This document shows, one piece after another, positions 58,812 to 64,000 of a stretch of DNA of 64,000 nucleotides. Below the pieces are notes generated by a model. It did not search any database and was not told the DNA's origin. It worked only from the letters and a program-made list of their open reading frames with translations. Both the position numbers and the translations under genes were made by a program. The first letter of the stretch is position 1; each line of letters starts with the position of its first letter. The stretch is from Fibrobacter sp. UWB4 (GTDB taxonomy: Bacteria > Fibrobacterota > Fibrobacteria > Fibrobacterales > Fibrobacteraceae): the NCBI RefSeq assembly GCF_002210345.1, contig NZ_MWQI01000004.1:1-64000 (forward strand). Reading direction: 5' to 3'.

Positions 58812-59750
58812 ATGAGGTGGTTCAGTTTCTTGTTCGTTTTCCTGTTCATGGCGTGTTCGAGCGATGCTGCGTCGCAGGCTATGCCGAAAGTTTCGAACAA
58901 AGGAGATTCAAGCGTGCAGAATAGCAAAGGGGCGGCCCCAACGGTCAAGTTGAATTCGGGTTTTGATATGCCGGTTCTCGGGCTTGGCACCTGGACTTTG
59001 CGCGGCAAGGTGGCTGAAGATGCGGTCTATGTCGCCATCAAGAACGGGTATCGATTGATTGATACGGCAAAATATTACGACAACGAAGAAGCCGTAGGCA
59101 AGGGAATCCGCCGGGCGATTGACGACGGGCTCGTGAAGCGCGGAGATTTGTTCGTGACGTCGAAACTGGTGCCGTGGAGCAACTCCTTGGACGAAGACAT
59201 CGACGACTCACTCGAAAAGCTGGGGCTCGAATATATTGATTTGATGCTGTTGCACCAGCACGGGAGCGACGCCGAGGACAAGGCGGTTTACAAGGCTATG
59301 GAACGTGCTGTGAAGGCAAAGAAGATCCGTTCCATCGGCATTTCGAACTACTACACCGAAAAGACGGCGAAGCGCTTTTTTGCCGATTTCGAAATCAAGC
59401 CTGCCGTGGTGCAAAACGAGAACCATGTGTTTTACCAGAACACGGAATTCAAGGATTACGCAAAACGCTACGGCGCTGTGGTGGAATCTTATTACCCGCT
59501 AGGCGGGCGCGGCCACACCGAAAACGTCTTGGGGAACAAGGTTGTCGCAAAGATAGCGAAGGCTCACGGGAAATCGACCGCACAGGTGGTGTTGCGCTGG
59601 CATGTGCAATCGGGCTACATTGCCATTCCAGGCTCCAAGAACCCTGACCACATCGCAGAAAACATATCAATTTTCGATTTCGAGTTGACAGACGACGAAA
59701 TGAAGCAAATTGCCGCCCTTGATACGGGACACCGCTACGAAAACTGGTGA
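58812..59750 (+). CDS. Aldo-keto reductase lipoprotein
   Basis: A 312-aa NAD(P)H-type aldo-keto reductase with a lipoprotein-like signal (lipobox FMACS near residue 14), unusual because most family members are cytoplasmic. The catalytic tetrad is present: Asp in YRLIDTAKYYDN, Tyr in the same segment, Lys in VTSKL and His in LLHQHG. The cofactor end AIPGSKNPDHIAEN is normal. It lies near the envelope redox cluster but no LysR-type palindrome was found just upstream. Confidence 0.87.
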   Translation: MRWFSFLFVFLFMACSSDAASQAMPKVSNKGDSSVQNSKGAAPTVKLNSGFDMPVLGLGTWTLRGKVAEDAVYVAIKNGYRLIDTAKYYDNEEAVGKGIRRAIDDGLVKRGDLFVTSKLVPWSNSLDEDIDDSLEKLGLEYIDLMLLHQHGSDAEDKAVYKAMERAVKAKKIRSIGISNYYTEKTAKRFFADFEIKPAVVQNENHVFYQNTEFKDYAKRYGAVVESYYPLGGRGHTENVLGNKVVAKIAKAHGKSTAQVVLRWHVQSGYIAIPGSKNPDHIAENISIFDFELTDDEMKQIAALDTGHRYENW

Positions 59751-59908
59751 AAATCGTCAAAATTTTAGTCAAATTGGATAAAAAAGTGCATTTTTTATCC
59801 AATACAGTGTATTTGTTGAATAAAAAAATGTTTTGGGGCTAATTTTTGTATATTATCCCTTAAAAGGCACTGGCAGCGGATTTCCGCCAGCAAGCCACGT
59901 TCGACTAG

Positions 59909-59977
59909 AAAAGTCGGCTATTTGGTATATCCCCAATGGAAATTGGGCTTTTAATATATCCAAAGGCCGACTTTTTT
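59909..59977 (+). ncRNA. Long stacked hairpin upstream of the RhuM gene
   Basis: Three nested helices form one rod: 59909-59918 with 59966-59975, about 59921-59930 with 59955-59964 (one bulge), and 59932-59937 with 59942-59947, loop GGAA. A T-run begins in the 3' arm at 59972. A second hairpin, CTGGC/GCCAG, lies just upstream (about 59870-59891). It ends 16 bp before the start codon. It could be an attenuator, a terminator or a small RNA. Confidence 0.5.
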
Positions 59978-59992
59978 GTTTATGGAGTAAAA

Positions 59993-61003
59993 ATGAGCAA
60001 AAGGGATAAAATTGAGATTCCCGACCAAATCGGGAACGAAAACAGGGGCGAAATCGTGCTTTACCAGCCGGAAGGCGAAGTCCGGCTGGAAGTGCGTGTA
60101 GAAAACGAGACCGTGTGGCTCACGCAGGCGCAAATGGCGGAACTGTTTGACGTTCAACGACAGGCTATTACAAAGCACATAAGGAATATTTTCGACTCGC
60201 ACGAACTGGAAGAACCATCAACTAGTTCCATTTTGGAACTAGTTCAAAAAGAAGGTCGTCGGGTGGTAAAGCGTTCCGTAACGCTTTACAATCTCGATAT
60301 GATTATTTCTGTGGGCTTTCGAGTCAATACGCAACGCGGCATCAAGTTTCGCCGCTGGGCAAACCAGGTTCTCAAGGAATACATGCTCAAGGGTTACGCC
60401 ATAAACCAGCGAAAAATATCGACCGATTTGCAGATTGTGGACCGTCTGCACGAACAGCGGCAACTCATCGAAGGCCAGGGCGCAGAAATTGCGGAATTAA
60501 GGGACGCCACGGAAAAACATCTCGGCGAACAGGACTCCCGACTTTCTGCAGTCGAACAACGTATAGACTTCTTCGTGAATGCGGCACAAACTCCAACGGG
60601 AGGGATTCTTGCGACCGGAACGCGGTTTGACGGATTTGTGCTGATTTCTGATCTTGTGAAGAGGGCGAAAAAGTCCGTGGTATTTATTGACCCATATGCC
60701 ACCATCGAGGTGCTGAAATTTGCTGCTATGCGAGCAAAAGGCGTTTCGGCAAAAATCTACTCCTCACGAATTACATCTGAATTCAAGGCTGCGGCAGACT
60801 TGCACAAGAAGCAATATCCTGAACTAGAATTGAAGACCATGCGCACGATTCACGACCGTTTTCTTCTGGTCGACGACACTGTATATCACTTTGGAGCTTC
60901 GTTTAAAGATATGGGTAACGAAATGACTGCTTTCAGTGTGCTAGATTTCGTGACACCCGCCGAAGTCATTGCGAAAGTGGAGCAAAATACAAAAGGAAAA
61001 TAG
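59993..61003 (+). CDS. RhuM-family protein with PLD-like C-terminal domain
   Basis: A 336-aa protein. The N-terminal half is RhuM-like (YQPEGEVRLEVRVENETVWLTQAQMAELF, then RSVTLYNLDMIISVGFRV, FRRWANQVLKEYMLKGY), a family with a probable DNA-binding helix-turn-helix. A coiled stretch (~150-195) leads to a phospholipase-D-like segment (SVVFIDPYATIEVLKFA, IHDRFLLVDDTVYHFGASFKDMG). Only one HxR/K-type motif is present. RhuM genes are common in islands and near defence genes. GGAG lies before ATG 59993; the frame extends into the hairpin at 59936. Confidence 0.85.
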   Translation: MSKRDKIEIPDQIGNENRGEIVLYQPEGEVRLEVRVENETVWLTQAQMAELFDVQRQAITKHIRNIFDSHELEEPSTSSILELVQKEGRRVVKRSVTLYNLDMIISVGFRVNTQRGIKFRRWANQVLKEYMLKGYAINQRKISTDLQIVDRLHEQRQLIEGQGAEIAELRDATEKHLGEQDSRLSAVEQRIDFFVNAAQTPTGGILATGTRFDGFVLISDLVKRAKKSVVFIDPYATIEVLKFAAMRAKGVSAKIYSSRITSEFKAAADLHKKQYPELELKTMRTIHDRFLLVDDTVYHFGASFKDMGNEMTAFSVLDFVTPAEVIAKVEQNTKGK

Positions 61004-61029
61004 TGCATTTTAATTCAAAATAGCCCCAC

Positions 61030-61046
61030 TATTCGCTTGACGCATA
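61030..61046. promoter_or_regulatory. LysR-type palindrome before the lysR gene
   Basis: TATTCG-CTTGA-CGCATA (ends at 61046), the fourth match to the palindrome, 37 bp before the regulator's start. This indicates autoregulation. Confidence 0.65.
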
Positions 61047-61083
61047 GCGGATTTATTATATTCTCCCCCAAAAGGGGCTTTTT

Positions 61084-61890
61084 ATGTTTGTCGAGACCTA
61101 CATTTTGCGATTGCTGGCCGGATTCCTGGAATACGGGACGCTTTCTGCCGTTGCGGACAAGCTTTACACTTCGCAGCCGGCGGTGAGCCGCGCGTTCAAG
61201 AAGCTGGAAGACGAAATCGGCGCTCCGCTCTTCGAGCGCAAAAAGAACCGCATCGAGCTGAACGAGAAGGGTCGCACGGTTGCCGAATATGCGAAGCGCA
61301 TCATGGATTTGCAAAGCGAGATGATGGAAAAGGTGAGCCCGCAGGGAGCGGGTACGCGCACGTTCTCCATTGCGTCGGTCGCCATTCTCCCGGCAGTGCG
61401 GATGATGCAGGAACTGCAGGAGAAATACCCCGGCGCGCAAGTCACTTACGAGATTATCGACAACGAGGCGGGCGTGCTGAAGGCTTTGAACGAGGGCACT
61501 GCGGATATCGGCATCACGCTCAAGGCCCCCCGTGCAAAGAAGTACCGTGCCGAAAAATACATGCAGGAGCGGCTTTCGATTGCGCTCCCGAAAAAGCACC
61601 CGCTCGCCAAGCGCAAGTCCATCCGGCTTAGGGAACTCAAGGGCGAAACCATCATCCAGCGCAGCAACGTGGGGTTCTGGGAGCAGGTCAAGCGCAAGAA
61701 GATTCCCGACGCCACCTTCATCAAGCACGACAGCACGAAGGGCATTTCAAAGCTAATCGAACAATCTTCGCTGTTGACGTTCGTTTCGGATCATCAGTTC
61801 GATTACGAAATTCCCAAGGACCGCAAGATTGTGCCGCTCGCCGACCGCGAAATGAACGTGGAATTTTTCAAAGTGAAGTTAATGAAATAG
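61084..61890 (+). CDS. LysR-family transcription regulator of the envelope redox genes
   Basis: A 268-aa regulator. The N-terminal winged helix-turn-helix reads FLEYGTLSAVADKLYTSQPAVSRAFKKLEDEIGAPLFER, and an effector-binding domain follows (FSIASVAILPAVRMMQEL onward). It is somewhat shorter than the usual 290-300 aa. It lies next to the convergent exported ABM-like gene. Copies of the TATKCG-N5-YGCATA palindrome occur before itself, the ABM gene, the exported flavodoxin and the CMD-cupin operon, so these are its likely targets. Confidence 0.9.
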   Translation: MFVETYILRLLAGFLEYGTLSAVADKLYTSQPAVSRAFKKLEDEIGAPLFERKKNRIELNEKGRTVAEYAKRIMDLQSEMMEKVSPQGAGTRTFSIASVAILPAVRMMQELQEKYPGAQVTYEIIDNEAGVLKALNEGTADIGITLKAPRAKKYRAEKYMQERLSIALPKKHPLAKRKSIRLRELKGETIIQRSNVGFWEQVKRKKIPDATFIKHDSTKGISKLIEQSSLLTFVSDHQFDYEIPKDRKIVPLADREMNVEFFKVKLMK

Positions 61891-61915
61891 CGCGCGGGCA
61901 TTACATGGTCGCGAC

Positions 61916-62317
61916 TTATTTCCTGATGAACTTTTCGTCGGTCTTGGGCATGGTGTTGTCGGGCGTGTAACGCTCGACCGTCATTTTCAAGTCGTACTTG
62001 TCGCGGAGTTTCGCAATTGTCTTCATCATGGGCGAAGCGTGGTGCACGTCGATGGCCGCCTGGCTTTCCCACGCGTCAATCAGCAAGATGGTCTCGGGAT
62101 CGTCCAGCGACTGGAAGTATTCGTAGCGGATGTTGCCCTTCTCGGCACGGATTTTCGCCACCGTCCCGCTAGAAACCATCTCTTCGGCGAACTTCTTTGC
62201 CGCCCCGTTCTTACCCGTATAGCGCAGGTTTACCGTAATGTTGCTCATGGCACTCTCCGCAAACACGCCCGCAGCGAGCGCAAGGATTGAAAATAGTGTT
62301 AAAAACTTGAGTTTCAT
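61916..62317 (-). CDS. Exported ABM-domain (putative quinol monooxygenase-like) protein
   Basis: A 133-aa protein with a signal peptide (MKLKFLTLFSILALAAGVFA). The mature part has the antibiotic-biosynthesis-monooxygenase fold pattern: NITVNLRYTGKNGAAKKFAEEM, GNIRYEYFQSLDDPETILLIDAWESQAAIDVHHASPMM. Such small proteins act on quinones or reactive metabolites. Start 62317 has GGAG upstream. A LysR-type palindrome lies at 62395. Confidence 0.85.
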   Translation of the reverse strand: MKLKFLTLFSILALAAGVFAESAMSNITVNLRYTGKNGAAKKFAEEMVSSGTVAKIRAEKGNIRYEYFQSLDDPETILLIDAWESQAAIDVHHASPMMKTIAKLRDKYDLKMTVERYTPDNTMPKTDEKFIRK

Positions 62318-62394
62318 TTTGTCACTCCGAAATGCTTTGCACATAATATAAATAATATCGGAGCATGCGCAAAATGCTTAATTTTCATGCTCAG

Positions 62395-62411
62395 TATGCG
62401 CGGGACGCATA
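62395..62411. promoter_or_regulatory. LysR-type palindrome before the ABM-like gene
   Basis: TATGCG-CGGGA-CGCATA, preceded by CATGCTCAG exactly as at 56398. The TAATATAAATAAT element is also shared downstream (minus-strand sense). Confidence 0.7.
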
Positions 62412-62553
62412 GTGGGAGCAAGCGCTTTTATGGTTTGCTGTCGGAAAAATCTTCTTCAGATAAAACAATAACCAATCTGATTGAATATGGCATTCCCAGA
62501 CGCCTTTGAAATTTCCCGTCAATTCATGGTTACGATGATAAGCTCATAGACCA

Positions 62554-62760
62554 TTACTTGCAATCCTCAAGGAGTTCCTTAGCAGAGGAATACCTTTTCG
62601 CCCTGGGGTTCCTAGCAAGGCCTTTCGCCTCTTCAATAGCGGCCAACGTGGAATCCGAGAACTCGCGTTGAGGCGGAACGATATCGAAAGGGATGCAGCG
62701 CTGATTAATCGCCTGCTTCAAGAAAAGTCTAATAGCCGTAGTGATATCCAGTCCGAGTGA
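62554..62760 (-). pseudogene. RelB/DinJ-type antitoxin fragment
   Basis: Reads SLGLDITTAIRLFLKQAINQ, then CIPFDIVPPQREFSDSTLAAIEEAKGLA, ending in SSAKELLEDCK and a stop. This is the main part of a DinJ/RelB antitoxin. The N-terminal ~25 residues are missing and the frame runs upstream into a stop, so it is a remnant. No toxin gene follows. A short frame, 62718-62861, with a good GGAGG overlaps it in another frame and may be what is left of the upstream junction. Confidence 0.7.
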
Positions 62761-62945
62761 TTCAAATTATACAAATCTAATTCATTTTCAACGCAAATGC
62801 AATACATTTGGCTACTAATTTGCGGATTTGGGACCGATTTAAGCCATTTATCTTCACTCATCTTTCCTCCCTCCACCTACATGCATAAAAAGGCGGGGTT
62901 TCAATTGTTATACACTGTGTGCGAAAAGTCGTTGGCTCTGTCGGG

Positions 62946-63230
62946 CTAAACTGTACACTTGTGCCCGGCTAGCAAAAAATCCTCAATCCGTAAGCCCTTC
63001 CAAAACTGTTTTTCGGCTGCATGACCGATGTTTTTACGCTGAAATGACCGTTCGGCGGTCCGCAGCGTTTCCGTAGCCGTACAGAATGACTGGACAGAGC
63101 CAAAGAGTCTTTCTTTGGGGATTATCAAGAAATACTTGACGAGTTCGGCGTCCAGCTGCGTACCGGCAACATCCTTGATAATCTGGAGTGCGTCTTCGTG
63201 TATCTTGGGCGCCTTATACGAGCGACGCAT
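62946..63230 (-). pseudogene. HD-GYP-domain C-terminal remnant
   Basis: A 94-codon frame whose first third (DALQIIKDVAGTQLDAELVKYFLII) looks like the end of an HD-GYP phosphodiesterase domain, where the chain normally ends soon after. The rest is unrelated and basic. The catalytic HD and GYP parts are absent, so it is probably debris from a response-regulator gene. Confidence 0.45.
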
Positions 63231-63401
63231 GGTGATTGCCTAATGAACCCAAACGAATACAATATGTTCTATACAACAATACGTCAAAGTCTTTTCGCGA
63301 TACGACTATTTCTTGGAAGTTGGTGTATCGCGACGAATATGACCGTGGCGATACACTTGACATGACAACGAAATTTAAATAATTTGATAAAAAAGTCGTT
63401 T

Positions 63402-64000
63402 ATGAAATGTCTGTCGCTTCCTGTTTCCGTAATCCTTTTGCTTGCAGGTCTAGCTTTTGCCCATGAAAGCAACCACCGGGGCAACCGCAGTATTTGCGGA
63501 ATGACTTCAGTCTGGTTCTATGATAACGACGAAGAAGCTCAGAAAAAGATGGCTCAATCCCAGAAGCGTGAAGATAGCTTTGTCAAGTATGCGAAAAAGT
63601 TCTACCCAAGAGCAAAGACTAGGCTGAATACTGTGCAAGACGCATCGCAGAACGCACCAGTTTTTGGCTCTATCGTCAAGAAAAAGATTCTTGACAAGGA
63701 CATCGAAGATGTTTTTCCAGAATATTCCGAGTCGTTTGCGAAATGGTGTAATGATAAAAAACAGGAATATAAAGCGAATGTCGCCAAGGCATCGTTAGAG
63801 ACGCAGGAAACTTTTGAAGATTATAACGAAATTTCTACAGGATTCGGTTCACAATGTTTTCTGCTGCATATGGTGATTGAAGTTAAACAGAAATATGATG
63901 TCGAAACGAAAAAATGGATTGCTCCATCACCTGAAGAAAAACGCAAGACATTTTTTAAGTTCCTTTATCGGGGAGCATCTGCGGAAATCGATTCTGCGAA
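63402..64000 (+). CDS. Putative exported protein (partial, runs off the window)
   Basis: An open frame of 199 codons to the window end without a stop. It begins with a signal peptide (MKCLSLPVSVILLLAGLAFA) and continues with a charged, Lys/Glu-rich chain containing four cysteines in the mature part seen. No family was recognised. Upstream (63295-63303 with 63325-63333) is a perfect 9-bp inverted repeat, TCGCGATAC/GTATCGCGA, with a third related half-site near 63347, possibly an operator. The ATG at 63402 lacks a strong ribosome-binding site. Confidence 0.7.
   Translation, partial: MKCLSLPVSVILLLAGLAFAHESNHRGNRSICGMTSVWFYDNDEEAQKKMAQSQKREDSFVKYAKKFYPRAKTRLNTVQDASQNAPVFGSIVKKKILDKDIEDVFPEYSESFAKWCNDKKQEYKANVAKASLETQETFEDYNEISTGFGSQCFLLHMVIEVKQKYDVETKKWIAPSPEEKRKTFFKFLYRGASAEIDSA

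Noticed and set aside
62718-62861. 47-aa minus-strand ORF with a good GGAGG
   Set aside because: It overlaps the DinJ remnant out of frame and has no recognisable product; noted only as a junction relic.
1-64000. CRISPR array, tRNA, rRNA, integrase or transposase
   Set aside because: No regularly spaced repeats, no cloverleaf and no recombinase or transposase motifs were seen in the frames read.

Overview
The window looks like a chromosomal segment of a Fibrobacter-type bacterium (phylum Fibrobacterota). This is inferred from a TIGR02147-type regulator paired with a lipoprotein, a secreted GH26 mannanase with a CBM and a Fibrobacter-like C-terminal tail, and many dispersed palindromic repeats. 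No rRNA, tRNA, CRISPR array, integrase or IS transposase was seen.

1-19.4 kb is an AT-rich defence island at the 3' end of leuS. The window opens inside leuS. A 74-bp remnant of a second leuS end lies just downstream, and a third, longer leuS 3' fragment closes the island at 19.4 kb. Cargo on the minus strand is an OLD/RloA-like ATPase with a small partner. Cargo on the plus strand is a tightly packed seven-gene operon (2981-18865): a type I-like methylase (HsdM) and specificity subunit (HsdS) with no HsdR; a 1377-aa NERD nuclease / pseudokinase / Ser-Thr kinase / P-loop NTPase protein resembling PglW fused to a DptF-like ATPase; a 518-aa protein in the DptG position; an 1836-aa protein with an ExK nuclease-like motif and a HerA-like ATPase, resembling DptH; a HEPN protein; and an ExoX-C-type repeat protein. 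I read it as a methylation-guided restriction system joining type I modification, Pgl/BREX-2 kinase and Dnd/Dpt restriction parts. It may belong to, or be a relative of, the described MADS family.

19.6-32.4 kb is metabolism and metal homeostasis: dNTPase; xpt and a xanthine/uracil permease; then an iron block of DtxR-family regulator, feoA, feoB, a 34-aa ORF, a porin-like protein, DUF3793, flavodoxin, a DUF6110-like membrane peptide and a P1B-type ATPase. TTAG-N6-CTAA palindromes recur across this block and are probably the DtxR-type operator.

32.5-47.9 kb holds a HEPN-like zinc-ribbon protein, a Fic protein, an MMPL/RND exporter, an ECF transporter operon (S, T and a fused double ATPase), a DUF1349 protein, an AraC regulator and a tripartite RND efflux system.

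47.9-64 kb holds the mannanase, the TIGR02147-lipoprotein pair, several exported proteins and an envelope redox regulon: CMD-cupin lipoprotein, SUMF1-flavodoxin fusion, DUF4405 membrane protein, exported flavodoxin, exported ABM-like protein and their likely LysR regulator. Four copies of TATKCG-N5-YGCATA mark this regulon. RhuM with a PLD-like tail, a lipoprotein aldo-keto reductase and gene debris follow.

A second theme is REP-like palindromic DNA translated in frame inside proteins. It sits in extra or interdomain segments of FeoB, the double EcfA and the CMD-cupin protein, and at the ends of EcfT.
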